Assembly: GCF_017876115.1 (NCBI RefSeq)
Contig: NZ_JAGINO010000039.1
Span: forward strand, 1 to 33,274
Length of the DNA: 33,274 nucleotides
Direction of reading: 5' to 3'
Source: Azospirillum picis
Lineage (GTDB): Bacteria > Pseudomonadota > Alphaproteobacteria > Azospirillales > Azospirillaceae
The translations under genes and the position numbers were made by a program. The first letter of the stretch is position 1. Each line of letters starts with the position of its first letter. The notes under the pieces are model-generated. The model had not been told where the DNA came from and made no database searches. It worked only from the letters and a program-made list of their open reading frames with translations. Positions 24,511 through 32,844 of the stretch are shown one piece after another.

Positions 24511-25904
24511 TTGCCGAGCCTCCCTGCGGCGGCGACGGACACCTCGGCGGCCGGCCCGCCGGACCGGCGCAACGCCAGGAGCAGAAGGCCGCCGAGCGCC
24601 AGCCCGGCCGCGATGGCGCTCAGCCCGCCCTGGAGCGATCCGGTGGCATCGCGCACCGCGCCGATCACCGTGGGACTGAGGAAGCCGCCGAGCAGGCCGA
24701 TGCTGTTGATCAGGGCGATGCCGCCGGCCGCGGCCGTGCCGCGCAGAAGCTCGGCCGGAATGGTCCAGAACACCGTATACGCGGCATAGGTCGCCGCCGT
24801 CGCCACGGTCAGGGCGGCGAGCGAAACCGGCAGGTTGCCGAGCGTGCTGCCGGTGACCGCCAGAGCCGCCGCGGCGATCAGGCAGGCGCCGACGCTGTAG
24901 CGATAGCGCTCGCCCTTGCGGTCCGAATGGCGCCCGACCAGCACCATGGTGACCACCGCCACCACGTAGGGTGCGCTCGACAGCAGCCCGATGGTCATGG
25001 TGTCTTCGACGCCGCCGGCATGCAGCAGCGTGGGAAGCCAGAAGCTGACGGCATACAGGCCGGCGATCATGCAGAAGTAGGACAGCGCGAGCCCGTAGAT
25101 CCGCGGCGTGCGCAGCGCATCGCGGAACCGGTGCTGGTGGCCGGCGACGGCGTCCGCCGCCAGCTCGGCTGCGATCAGCGCCCGCTCCCGGGCATTCAGC
25201 CACGGCGCCTTGTCCGGACCGTCGCAAAGGCAGAAGAAGAGGACGATGCCGACGAGGACGGTCGGCAGCCCTTCCATCAGGAAAAGCCATTGCCAGCCGG
25301 AGAGCCCCAGGCTGCCGTCGGCCCCGGTCATGATGAGGGTCGCCAGCGGGCCGCCGACGATGCCCGCCATCGGGCCGGCCAGCAAGACGCTCGCCATGAC
25401 CTGTCCGCGGCGGCTGCGCCCGTACCACAGGGTGAGATAGTAGAGCATGCCCGGCCCGAAGCCCGCTTCGAACACCCCGAGCAGGAAGCGCAGGATGTAG
25501 AAAGCCTGTTCGTTGCGGACGAACACCATGGCCGCCGACGCCAGGCCCCACAGGAGCATGATGCGGCTCAGGGTGCGGCGCGCGCCGATGCGGGCCAGCA
25601 GCAGGTTGCTGGGGACCTCGAGCAGGACGTAGCCGAGAAAGAAGATGCCGGCGCCGAACCCGTAGGCCGCGTTCGAGAAGCCGAGGTCGCTCTGCATCTG
25701 CAGCTTGGCAAAGCTGATGTTGACCCGGTCGAGATAGGCCAAGCCGTAGGACAGGATGAGGATCGGCAGGATCCGCCAGCCGACCTTGCGGAAGACGGCA
25801 TCCTGTTCCGCCAGGGCGCCGTCCGCCCGGGGTTCGCCGGGCAGCCTTGTCGTCGTCTCCAATCGGGCCTCCATGTGCCGTTTTTTGTTCTGATGAGTGA
25901 GCAT
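24507..25904 (-). CDS. MFS carrier of the anion:cation symporter (ACS) type
   Basis: The 465-residue protein has 12 predicted helices and ACS-family marks: LAYLDRVNISFAKLQMQ in helix 1, ADLGF-like DLGFSNAAYGFGAGIFFLGY, EVPSNLLLARIGARR, and RFLLGVFEAGFGPGMLYYL. ACS carriers import organic anions such as phthalate, tartrate, nicotinate or allantoate. It is the first gene of an operon with the M81 peptidase and the DadA-like oxidase and probably imports their substrate. Two starts are possible: ATG at 25904, or ATG at 25874 (10 residues later), which would leave more room for the divergent promoter and the dyad at 25891-25906. The substrate is not known. Confidence 0.88.
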   Translation of the reverse strand: MLTHQNKKRHMEARLETTTRLPGEPRADGALAEQDAVFRKVGWRILPILILSYGLAYLDRVNISFAKLQMQSDLGFSNAAYGFGAGIFFLGYVLLEVPSNLLLARIGARRTLSRIMLLWGLASAAMVFVRNEQAFYILRFLLGVFEAGFGPGMLYYLTLWYGRSRRGQVMASVLLAGPMAGIVGGPLATLIMTGADGSLGLSGWQWLFLMEGLPTVLVGIVLFFCLCDGPDKAPWLNARERALIAAELAADAVAGHQHRFRDALRTPRIYGLALSYFCMIAGLYAVSFWLPTLLHAGGVEDTMTIGLLSSAPYVVAVVTMVLVGRHSDRKGERYRYSVGACLIAAAALAVTGSTLGNLPVSLAALTVATAATYAAYTVFWTIPAELLRGTAAAGGIALINSIGLLGGFLSPTVIGAVRDATGSLQGGLSAIAAGLALGGLLLLALRRSGGPAAEVSVAAAGRLGK

Positions 25905-25906
25905 CA
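25891..25906. promoter_or_regulatory. Dyad in the MFS/LysR divergent region
   Basis: TGATG (25891-25895) and CATCA (25902-25906) form an inverted repeat with a 6-bp spacer between the divergent MFS and LysR genes, where a LysR-type regulator usually binds. TACAAT at 25924-25929 could be the LysR gene's -10. The dyad overlaps the far MFS start codon, which favours the 25874 start. Confidence 0.35.
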
Positions 25907-25952
25907 GTGAGACTGACGTTGCTTACAATGACGAAAAATCCGATGATCCGTT

Positions 25953-26948
25953 GTGATCCGGTCAACGATCCGATCAATGATCCACCGCATGGTCGTGTGC
26001 CTGATGCCTCTCGGCCCAAGCAGCAAGCAGCTTTTCTACTTCATGGCGGTTCTGCGGACCGGGTCGGTCCGCGCCGCCGCGGAGGAGTGCAATGTCGAGC
26101 CCTCGGTGATCAGCCGGCAGGTCGCGAACCTGGAGGCCGAGCTCGGCGTTCCCCTGCTGCAGCGGCGCGGCCGCGGCGTGGTCCCGACCGACGCGGCCCG
26201 TCTGGTCCTGGACTATTGCAGGGAACGCGGCGCCGGCGACGACGCGTTGCGGATGCGGCTGGCCGAACTGGAAGGACTGAAGCGCGGGCACCTGCGCATC
26301 ATGGTCGGGGATGGCCTTGTCGACGCCTTCATGGACACCGTGCTGCTCGCCTTCTGCCGGCACCACCCCGGCATCGAGGTGGCGGTCGAGGTCGGCGGCG
26401 CGAGCGACGCCGTCCGGGCCGTCGCCGAGGACCACTGCCATTTCGGCTTGGCATTCTCGCCGCCCGCGAGTGCCGCGGTGCGCGTCGTCCGCCAGCGGCC
26501 GCAACCGGTCCGCGCCGTGATGGCGCCCGGTCACGCCGCGGCCGCCCTGCCGGCGCCGCTGTCCCTGCCGGCGCTCGCCTCCCACGCCTGCGCGCTCGCC
26601 GCGCCCGGGACGGGGCTGCGGGCGCTCGTCCAGACCGCGACCGATGCGGAGGGGATCGAGCTGCGTCCCTGTTTCGTCGCCAACACGGTGGCGCCGCTGA
26701 AGCGCTTCGCCCTGGCCGGGCTCGGCGTAACCTTCCTGTCCGCCCACGCCGTCGCGCCGGAACTGGCCGCGCTGCAACTGGTCGCCGTCCCCATCGCCAA
26801 CCCCATCCTGGAGACGAGCCGGGCCTGCCTGATCGTGCGCGAGGGGCGGGCGCTTCCGCCCGCGGGAAGCCGGCTGATCCAGCTTTTCGACGATGCCGGG
26901 TTCTTTCAAAACCCCGCGGCGGGCGGGAAGGGGAACGACCGGCTTTAG
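25953..26948 (+). CDS. LysR-family regulator divergent from the MFS-M81-DadA operon
   Basis: The protein (up to 331 residues) has an N-terminal winged helix-turn-helix (LFYFMAVLRTGSVRAAAEEC, then EPSVISRQVANLEAELGVPL) and a periplasmic-binding-like effector domain (LRIMVGDGLVDAFMDTVLLAF, then HPGIEVAVEVGG). It is of the CbbR/GltC general type and closest in feel to regulators with a short linker. It is divergent from the carrier-peptidase-oxidase operon and probably controls it. ATGs at 25989 and 26004 are also possible starts; the last gives 314 residues, nearer the usual LysR length. None has a clear ribosome site. Its TAG stop (26946-26948) is formed by the first bases of a palindromic repeat element, so its C-terminus may have been reset by that insertion. 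Confidence 0.88.
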   Translation: MIRSTIRSMIHRMVVCLMPLGPSSKQLFYFMAVLRTGSVRAAAEECNVEPSVISRQVANLEAELGVPLLQRRGRGVVPTDAARLVLDYCRERGAGDDALRMRLAELEGLKRGHLRIMVGDGLVDAFMDTVLLAFCRHHPGIEVAVEVGGASDAVRAVAEDHCHFGLAFSPPASAAVRVVRQRPQPVRAVMAPGHAAAALPAPLSLPALASHACALAAPGTGLRALVQTATDAEGIELRPCFVANTVAPLKRFALAGLGVTFLSAHAVAPELAALQLVAVPIANPILETSRACLIVREGRALPPAGSRLIQLFDDAGFFQNPAAGGKGNDRL

Positions 26949-27049
26949 AGTGTGATCGCTTCAAGCGGTATCGCTTGAAACGTGACTCACACGGAAAACC
27001 AAAAGCCTAGAGTCCGTCTGGTGCTTCAATAAGCACCAGACGGACTCTA
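26946..27049. repeat. 104-bp compound palindromic (REP-like) element between convergent LysR genes
   Basis: The element has terminal inverted repeats TAGAGT (26946-26951) and ACTCTA (27044-27049). Its left half (26950-26992) is a nested dyad: outer arms GTGTGA/TCACAC and inner arms TTCAAGCG (26960-26967) / CGCTTGAA (26972-26979) around GTAT. Its right half (27008-27049) is a perfect 19-bp stem, TAGAGTCCGTCTGGTGCTT, with a CAAT loop. Both outer ends read TAG and form the stop codons of the two flanking genes. It looks like a mobile intergenic repeat of the REP/MITE kind and should also act as a two-way terminator. I believe similar motifs are common in Azospirillum-type genomes, but I cannot check this here. 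Confidence 0.75.
27008..27049. terminator. 19-bp perfect hairpin, probable two-way terminator
   Basis: A perfect 19-bp stem (27008-27026 with 27031-27049) and a 4-nt loop separate two convergent LysR genes. It includes the stop codon of the minus-strand gene. There is no long T-run on either side, but the stem is strong enough to block or process both transcripts. Confidence 0.5.
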
Positions 27050-27982
27050 TCCCTCGCGGGGGCGCCCGTCCAAGCTGGAGAAATGGGTGAGCGCCGGCCC
27101 GGCGACTTCCCGCAGCAAGTCGACGAAGCGCTCCGCCGCCAGCGGCAGAGAGCGGTTGGCCTTGCGGATGAAGCCGATCCTGCGCACCAGTCCCGGCGTA
27201 TGGATCGGCTCGACCAGGATGCCCTCGCAGGACGCGGCGTCGACCGCCGATTCCGGCAGGACCGATACGCCGAGCCCCGCACGCACCATTCCGACCGCCG
27301 TCGACATGTAGTTCGCCTCGCAGGACAGGCTGATCTCCAGCCCTTCCTTCTCCAGCGCCCGCTCGATCAGCGAGCGCACGCTGGTGCCGCGTGCCGTCAG
27401 GATCAGCGGGAAGGCCGCGACATCCTTCAGCAGCAGCGGCCGCCGGCCGGCCAGCGGATGGTCGGTGGGGAAGAAGGCGCACATCCGGTCGCAGAGGAAA
27501 TCGGTCACCTCGACGTCGCGATCCGGCCCGACCCGGCTGCCGATCCCGAAATCCACCTCCTCCGCCTTGACGAGCTGGATGATCCGCTCGGCGACGACGT
27601 CGCTGACCTTCACGTCGATGTTGGGGTGGGCGGCGGCGAAGCGGCGGATGGCGATCGGCAGCAGCCCGGCGGCGACCGAAGGCAGCGTGGCCACCGACAC
27701 CGATCCCCGCCGCAGCCCCGCCAGATCGTGGCTGGCGCTCATCACGGCTTCCAGTTCGCTCATCACCCGCTGCAAGGCCGGCAGCAGGTCGCGGCCGGCA
27801 CGGGTCAGCACCACCTGGCGCTTGTTGCGGTCGAACAGCCGGACGCCCAGGCTTTCCTCGAGCTGGCGGATCTGCACGGTGAGCGCCGGTTGCGACACAT
27901 TGACCTCCGCCGCAGCCTTCGTGAAGCTGCCGAGCCGCGCCACGGCGACGAAAGCCTTGATGTGTCTCACTCCCTGCAGCAT
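27047..27982 (-). CDS. LysR-family regulator divergent from the CitMHS operon
   Basis: The 311-residue regulator has a classic LysR helix-turn-helix at 4-63 (IKAFVAVARLGSFTKAAAEV, SQPALTVQIRQLEESLGVRL, FDRNKRQVVLTRAG) and the effector domain from about 90 (GSVSVATLPSVAAGLLPIAI; ANYMSTAVGMVRAGLGVSVL). It resembles CynR/GltC-type LysR proteins. It is divergent from the CitMHS-AtuA-CoA-transferase operon, 308 bp apart, and probably controls it in response to the imported acid or its product. Its TAG stop (27049-27047) lies inside the terminal repeat of the palindromic element, and the C-terminal GRPREG may be set by that insertion. Confidence 0.92.
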   Translation of the reverse strand: MLQGVRHIKAFVAVARLGSFTKAAAEVNVSQPALTVQIRQLEESLGVRLFDRNKRQVVLTRAGRDLLPALQRVMSELEAVMSASHDLAGLRRGSVSVATLPSVAAGLLPIAIRRFAAAHPNIDVKVSDVVAERIIQLVKAEEVDFGIGSRVGPDRDVEVTDFLCDRMCAFFPTDHPLAGRRPLLLKDVAAFPLILTARGTSVRSLIERALEKEGLEISLSCEANYMSTAVGMVRAGLGVSVLPESAVDAASCEGILVEPIHTPGLVRRIGFIRKANRSLPLAAERFVDLLREVAGPALTHFSSLDGRPREG

Positions 27983-28290
27983 GGCGCGCCTCTCATAAAA
28001 GAAACGGATTACCGTGATATAGCAAATTCATTTCCCTAATCTTATTGTGCCTTCATACGATGTCAATCACGGACGCTGGTCCGCCACTGAACGGCAAGAC
28101 GGCAAAATCATAAGACGCTTCGCGACCGGGCCACTTCGGTAAAGGGAAAGAAATTTCCTGAGAAAGCCGGAGTAGATTCCGCGAAGGGGAGCGGTTTGCC
28201 GCCGGCCGTACCGCGAAACCATTCGCACAAGGCGAAAAAAGACAGCCCAAGAAGAACATAAACAATAACACTAGACATAGCGGAGGTCCC
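27983..28290. other. 308-bp divergent regulatory region, lower GC
   Basis: No gene is supported here. The stretch near 27990-28070 and 28225-28280 is A/T-rich compared with its surroundings and probably holds both promoters. A small dyad, GGAAA (28145-28149) and TTTCC (28154-28158), is present. A ribosome site GCGGAGG lies just before the CitMHS start. I could not pick a convincing LysR box or -35/-10 pair. Confidence 0.5.
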
Positions 28291-29610
28291 ATGCTCGCCA
28301 TACTCGGCTTGATCACCATCGTGGTTTTGCTGATTGTCATCATGACGAACAGGATGTCGCCTCTTGTCGCGCTGATCGCTGTGCCGATCATCGCAGCGCT
28401 AGCAGGCGGCTTCGGTCTCGAAACCAGCAAGTTCATCATTTCCGGCATCCGCGCCATCGCGCCCACCGCCGGCATGTTCGTCTTCGCCATCATCTTCTTC
28501 GGCGTCGTCACCGATGCCGGGATGATGGATCCCATCATCGACCGCATCCTGCGCGTCGTCGGTACCCGGCCGGCGCGCATCACCATGGGCACGACCCTGC
28601 TGGCCCTGCTCATCCATCTCGACGGATCGGGCGCGGTCTGCTTCCTCATCACCATTCCGGCGATGCTGCCGCTCTACGAGCGGCTGGGGATGGACAAGCG
28701 CATCCTGGCGCTGTGCGTGTCGATGGCGGCCGGCGTCAACTTCCTGCCCTGGACCGGCCCGATGATCCGCTCCGCCGCGGCGCTCAAGGTTCCGGTGACC
28801 GACATCTTCAATCCGCTGATCGCGGTGCAGGGCATCGGGCTGCTGTTCATCTTCACCGTCGCCTTCCTGCTCGGCAAGCGCGAGGAGCGCCGCCTCGGCC
28901 TCAACACGGCGACCGCCGGCGTCGGCGGCGACGGCGCCCCGGTCGGACCGGCGCCGCGCGTGCTGACGCCGGAGCAGATCAAGATCCGCCGCCCGAAGCT
29001 GTTCTGGGTCAACCTGATCCTCACGCTCTTCATCATGGGCGTGATGATCGAGGGGGCCGTCGACCCGGTGGTGATGTTCATGATCGGCACCGTGGTGGCG
29101 CTGATGATCAACTACCCCGACGTCAAGATGCAGAAGGAGCGCGTCGACGCCCATGCCAAGGCGGCGCTGATGATGGCGAGCATCCTGCTGGCGGCCGGCG
29201 TCTTCACCGGCATCATGGGCGGCACCAAGATGCTGACCGCCATGGCCCAGTCCGCCGTCGCCTTCGTCCCGCCGGACATGGCCCAGCACATCCCGTTCGC
29301 GCTGGGCATCCTGTCGATGCCGCTCAGCCTGCTGTTTGATCCGGACTCCTACTATTTCGGCATGATGCCGGTGATCGCCGAGGTCTATAAGACGCTCGGC
29401 GGGGACCCGATCCAGATCGCCCAGGCGTCGGTGCTCGGCCAGATGACCGTCGGCTTCCCGGTCAGCCCGCTCACCCCGGCCACCTTCCTCGTCGTCGGCC
29501 TGTGCGGCATCGGCCTGGGCGAGCATCAGAAATTCTCGATCCCCTACCTCTTTGCCGCCTCCGTGGTCATGACCATCGCCGCGGCGATCCTCGGCGTCAT
29601 CCCCTTCTGA
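28291..29610 (+). CDS. CitMHS-family carboxylate transporter
   Basis: The 439-residue membrane protein has about 11-12 predicted helices and matches the CitM/CitH citrate-metal:proton symporter family: MLAILGLITIVVLLIVIMTN at the start, IIFFGVVTDAGMMDPIIDRI, the LIHLDGSGAVCFLITIPAM segment, and the VNFLPWTGPMIRSAAALKVP loop. A central cytosolic loop covers about 195-245. The family moves citrate or related di- and tricarboxylates; many members next to CoA-transferases carry other acids. It is the first gene of a plus-strand operon and 34 bp before the AtuA gene. The start at 28291 follows GGAGG by 4 bp. The substrate is inferred to be an acid that becomes a 3-oxoacid. Confidence 0.9.
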   Translation: MLAILGLITIVVLLIVIMTNRMSPLVALIAVPIIAALAGGFGLETSKFIISGIRAIAPTAGMFVFAIIFFGVVTDAGMMDPIIDRILRVVGTRPARITMGTTLLALLIHLDGSGAVCFLITIPAMLPLYERLGMDKRILALCVSMAAGVNFLPWTGPMIRSAAALKVPVTDIFNPLIAVQGIGLLFIFTVAFLLGKREERRLGLNTATAGVGGDGAPVGPAPRVLTPEQIKIRRPKLFWVNLILTLFIMGVMIEGAVDPVVMFMIGTVVALMINYPDVKMQKERVDAHAKAALMMASILLAAGVFTGIMGGTKMLTAMAQSAVAFVPPDMAQHIPFALGILSMPLSLLFDPDSYYFGMMPVIAEVYKTLGGDPIQIAQASVLGQMTVGFPVSPLTPATFLVVGLCGIGLGEHQKFSIPYLFAASVVMTIAAAILGVIPF

Positions 29611-29643
29611 CCCGCCGGGTTCCAGCGCACACAGGAGCACATC

Positions 29644-30987
29644 ATGAAGACCATCCGCATCGGATCGGGCGCCGGCTACTCGGGCGACCGCATCGAGCCG
29701 GCCGTCGAACTGGCAGACAAGGGCGACATCCAGTACCTCGTCTTCGAATGCCTCGCAGAGCGCACCATCGCCATCGCGCAGGGCGCCAAGCTGAAGGATC
29801 CGGCCAAGGGCTATGACCCGCTGCTGGCCGAGCGCATGCAGGCCGTCCTGCCGCTGTGCCATGCCAAGGGCATCAAGATCATCACCAACATGGGGGCGGC
29901 CAACCCCGTGGCGGCGGCGGCCAAGACGCGGGAGATCGCGCAGTCGCTCGGCCTGCGCGGCCTGAAGATCGCCGCGGTATCCGGCGACGACGTGCTGGAG
30001 ACGCTGAAGTCCGGCAGCCACCGCATCGAGGAAACCGGCGCGCCGGTCTCCTCCATGGGCAACACCCTGGTGTCGGCCAACGCCTATCTCGGCGCGGCGC
30101 CGATCGTCGAGGCGCTGAAGGCTGGCGCCGACGTGGTCATCACCGGCCGCGTCGCCGACCCGGCCCTCTTCCTCGCCCCGCAGATCGTCGAGTTCGGCTG
30201 GTCGATGGAGGACTGGGACCGGCTGGGCAAGGGCACCGTCGTCGGCCACCTGCTGGAATGCGCCGGGCAGGTCACCGGCGGCTACTTCGCCGATCCCGGC
30301 GTCAAGGACGTCGCCAACCTGGCCCGGCTCGGATTCCCGATCGCCGAGGTGCAGGAGGACGGCGGCGCCGTCATCACCAAGGTGGCGGGGTCCGGCGGCG
30401 CCGTGACCACGGCCACCTGCAAGGAGCAGTTGCTCTACGAAATCCATGATCCTTCGACCTACTTCACCCCCGACGTGGTCGCCGACTTCTCCAAGGTGAC
30501 CTTCACACAGGAGGGGCCGGACCGCGTGCGGGTGGCCGGGGCCGGCGGGCGCGCCCGGCCGGAGACGCTGAAGGTCTCCGTCGGCTATCTCGACAGCTAC
30601 ATCGGCGAGGGCCAGATCTCCTATGCCGGTCCCGGCGCGCTCGCCCGTGGCCGCTTGGCGCTGGAGATCGTGCGCGAACGCCTGAAGCTGACTGGCGTCC
30701 AGACCACCGAACTGCGCTTCGACCTGATCGGCGTGAACTCCATCCACGGCGATGCGCTTTCCACCGCCGGCGGGCAGGAGCCCTACGAGGTGCGGGTCCG
30801 CGTGGTCGGCCGCACCGACAGCCTGAAGGAGGCGGTGCGCATCGGCAACGAGGTGGAAACCCTCTACACCAACGGCCCGGCCAGCGGCGGAGGCGCCACC
30901 AAGTCGGCCAAGGACGTGGTCGCCATGCTCTCGGCCCTGCTGCCGCGCGACCTGGCAAAGCCCGCCATCGACTATGTGGAGGCCTGA
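29644..30987 (+). CDS. AtuA-family protein (DUF1446), large part
   Basis: The 447-residue protein begins MKTIRIGSGAGYSGDRIEPA and has YLVFECLAERTIAIAQGAK, ITNMGAANPVAAA, VVITGRVADPALFLAPQIVE and CAGQVTGGYFADPG, the marks of the AtuA family named from Pseudomonas acyclic-terpene utilisation. The reaction is not known to me. Members often sit beside CoA-transferases or acyl-CoA enzymes, as here. It ends one base before the start of its small partner gene, which in other genomes can be fused as the C-terminal domain, so the two probably form one complex. The start at 29644 follows AGGAG by 7 bp. Confidence 0.9.
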   Translation: MKTIRIGSGAGYSGDRIEPAVELADKGDIQYLVFECLAERTIAIAQGAKLKDPAKGYDPLLAERMQAVLPLCHAKGIKIITNMGAANPVAAAAKTREIAQSLGLRGLKIAAVSGDDVLETLKSGSHRIEETGAPVSSMGNTLVSANAYLGAAPIVEALKAGADVVITGRVADPALFLAPQIVEFGWSMEDWDRLGKGTVVGHLLECAGQVTGGYFADPGVKDVANLARLGFPIAEVQEDGGAVITKVAGSGGAVTTATCKEQLLYEIHDPSTYFTPDVVADFSKVTFTQEGPDRVRVAGAGGRARPETLKVSVGYLDSYIGEGQISYAGPGALARGRLALEIVRERLKLTGVQTTELRFDLIGVNSIHGDALSTAGGQEPYEVRVRVVGRTDSLKEAVRIGNEVETLYTNGPASGGGATKSAKDVVAMLSALLPRDLAKPAIDYVEA

Positions 30988-30988
30988 C

Positions 30989-31303
30989 ATGAAACTCCGT
31001 GACATTGCCCATTCCCGCACCGGCGACAAGGGCGACATCTCCAACATCTCCGTCATCGCCTTCGACGAGAAGGACTATCCGCTCATCGAGGCCGCCGTCA
31101 CGCCGGAGCGCGTCAAGGAGCTGTTCCGCGAGGTCGTGCACGGCGAGGTCGTACGCCACGCCATTCCCGGCATCGGCGCGCTGAACTTCGTGATGCAGAA
31201 GGCGCTCGGCGGCGGTGTGACCCGCTCGCTGGCGCTCGACGCCCATGGCAAGTGCCTGGCGTCGGCGCTCCTCGACCTCGACATTCCCGACCGCGCGGCC
31301 TGA
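30989..31303 (+). CDS. AtuA-like small partner protein
   Basis: The 104-residue protein starts MKLRDIAHSRTGDKGDISNI, which is the hallmark of the AtuA C-terminal ferredoxin-fold-like domain. Other visible conserved parts are YPLIEAAVTPERVKELF and FVMQKALGGGVTRSLALDAH. In relatives this domain is joined to the large AtuA protein; here it is separate and follows it by one base. The start at 30989 is used because the upstream ATG at 30974 lies inside the large AtuA gene. Function unknown; probable subunit of an AtuA complex. Confidence 0.88.
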   Translation: MKLRDIAHSRTGDKGDISNISVIAFDEKDYPLIEAAVTPERVKELFREVVHGEVVRHAIPGIGALNFVMQKALGGGVTRSLALDAHGKCLASALLDLDIPDRAA

Positions 31304-31357
31304 CCGGCCGCGGCAGAGGGCGGCGACCCGGCGTCCCGCCCCGCTGCCGCCCCTTCC

Positions 31358-31372
31358 GGCTTTCAGAAAGCC
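31358..31372. other. Small hairpin between the AtuA genes and the CoA-transferase
   Basis: GGCTTT (31358-31363) pairs with AAAGCC (31367-31372) around CAG in the 166-bp gap before the CoA-transferase genes. On the plus strand it is followed by TTCACC then a run of A, so it is not a normal terminator. It may separate expression of the two halves of the operon. Confidence 0.3.
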
Positions 31373-31469
31373 TTCACCAAAAAACATCCACGGGCGCAAG
31401 CCGCGCTCCACCGGCCGCCGCATTGCCGCGGAGGCCGACGGGGGACGGCTGTGCCGAGCGAGGATCGTC

Positions 31470-32132
31470 ATGAAGAAACTTGTCAATCTCGAGGACGCGG
31501 TCTCGCGCATCCCCGACGGAGCCGTGCTGATGATCGGCGGCTTCATGGGCGTCGGAACCCCGCCCCGCCTGATCGACGAGATCGTCCGCCAGGGCAAGCG
31601 CGACCTGACGGTGATCGGCAACGACACCGCCCGCCAGGGCGTCGGCATCGGCAAGCTGGTCGCCGCCCGGCTGGTCCGGCGCGTCATCACCAGCCACATC
31701 GGCACCAACCCGGAGACGCAGCGCCAGATGATCGCCGGCGAGACCGAGGTCGAGCTGGTGCCCCAGGGAACGCTGGCCGAACGCATCCGCGCCGCCGGCT
31801 TCGGCCTCGGCGGCGTGCTGACCCCGACCGGGGTGGGCACGGTGGTGGCGGAGGGCAAGCGCACGGTCGAGGTCGACGGACGCGACTTCCTGTTGGAGCC
31901 GCCGCTGCACGCCGACTTCGCGCTGATCAACGCCAAGCGCGCGGACTACCGCGGCAACCTCGAATTCGCCCTCACCGCGCGCAACTTCAACCCGCTGATG
32001 GCGATGGCCGCAAAGACCGTCATCGCGGAGGCCGACGACATCGTCCCGGTGGGCGTCGTGCCGCCCGACGCGGTCGGCGTGCCCAATGTGCTGGTGGACT
32101 ATCTGGTTGCCAAGGAGCGGTCCCATGGATGA
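31470..32132 (+). CDS. 3-oxoacid CoA-transferase subunit A (AtoD/ScoA-type)
   Basis: The 220-residue protein is the alpha subunit of a family I CoA-transferase. The signature DGAVLMIGGFMGVGTP is at 16-31, followed by TVIGNDTARQGVGIGKL, SHIGTNPETQRQM and VELVPQGTLAERIRAAGFGL. With subunit B it moves CoA from acetyl- or succinyl-CoA to a 3-oxoacid such as acetoacetate. The start at 31470 fits the family; the open frame extends upstream but with no conserved sequence. The gene overlaps subunit B by 8 bp (32125-32132). Acetoacetate, 3-oxoadipate and other acids all remain possible substrates. Confidence 0.92.
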   Translation: MKKLVNLEDAVSRIPDGAVLMIGGFMGVGTPPRLIDEIVRQGKRDLTVIGNDTARQGVGIGKLVAARLVRRVITSHIGTNPETQRQMIAGETEVELVPQGTLAERIRAAGFGLGGVLTPTGVGTVVAEGKRTVEVDGRDFLLEPPLHADFALINAKRADYRGNLEFALTARNFNPLMAMAAKTVIAEADDIVPVGVVPPDAVGVPNVLVDYLVAKERSHG

Positions 32133-32781
32133 CAAGACCCTGATCGCCAAGCGCGTCGCCCTGGAATTCAAGGACGGCGACCTCGCCAATCTCGGCATTG
32201 GCCTGCCGACGCTGGTGGCGCGCTATCTTCCGGCCGGGATCGACGTCTTCTTCCAGTCGGAGAACGGCATCATCGGCATGCAGGCGCTGCCGGAAGACGG
32301 GGCCGCATCGGCGGACCTGACCGATGCCGGTGGCAGCCCGATCGGCGCCATTCCCGGTGCCGCCTCCTTCGACAGCGCCATGTCCTTCGGACTGATCCGT
32401 GGCGGCCATCTCGACGTCACCGTGCTCGGCGGCCTTCAGGTGGACGAGGAGGGGCATCTCGCCAACTGGATGGTTCCCGGCAAGATGGTTCCCGGCATGG
32501 GCGGCGCCATGGACCTCGTGTCCGGCGCCAAGCGGGTGATCGTCGCCATGACGCACACGGCCAAGGGAGAGCCGAAGATCCTGAAGCGCTGCACGCTGCC
32601 GCTGACCGCGGTGCGCCGGGTCGATCTGGTGGTCACCGAGATGGCGGTGATCGAGCCGACCGACCGTGGGCTGGTGCTGCGGGAGGTCGCTCCCGGCCGC
32701 TCGGTGGCGGAGGTCGTCGAGGCGACCGCGGCCGAGCTGATTGTCCCGCCCGACGTCGGGACGATGCCGGTAACGGCCTGA
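32125..32781 (+). CDS. 3-oxoacid CoA-transferase subunit B (AtoA/ScoB-type)
   Basis: The 218-residue protein is the beta subunit and carries the catalytic glutamate E46 in the SENG motif (45-48). IAKRVALEFKDGDLANLGIG at the start and MGGAMDLVSGAKRVIVAMTH in the middle are typical of the family. The start at 32125 follows AAGGAGCGG. It overlaps subunit A by 8 bp, so the two are made in equal amounts. The thiolase gene that follows would split the resulting 3-oxoacyl-CoA. Confidence 0.93.
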   Translation: MDDKTLIAKRVALEFKDGDLANLGIGLPTLVARYLPAGIDVFFQSENGIIGMQALPEDGAASADLTDAGGSPIGAIPGAASFDSAMSFGLIRGGHLDVTVLGGLQVDEEGHLANWMVPGKMVPGMGGAMDLVSGAKRVIVAMTHTAKGEPKILKRCTLPLTAVRRVDLVVTEMAVIEPTDRGLVLREVAPGRSVAEVVEATAAELIVPPDVGTMPVTA

Positions 32782-32796
32782 GAGCCCTGAATTTTC

Positions 32797-32823
32797 ATCG
32801 CGGAAGGCCGCTGCCGCCGCGAT
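32797..32823. other. Hairpin between the CoA-transferase and the small unknown gene
   Basis: ATCGCGG (32797-32803) pairs with CCGCGAT (32817-32823) around a 13-nt loop in the 63-bp spacer. No T-run follows. It may tune read-through into the downstream genes. Confidence 0.35.
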
Positions 32824-32844
32824 CCGCCAGATGGAACCACGACC

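Noticed and set aside
24511..26019. Upstream extension of the M81 frame to 997 codons
   Set aside because: It reads through the MFS gene in the wrong frame; the M81 N-terminal motif begins at 24510.
28399..31056. An 885-codon minus-strand frame over the CitMHS and AtuA genes
   Set aside because: Low-complexity Arg/His/Asp-rich translation without domains; the plus-strand genes are clear.
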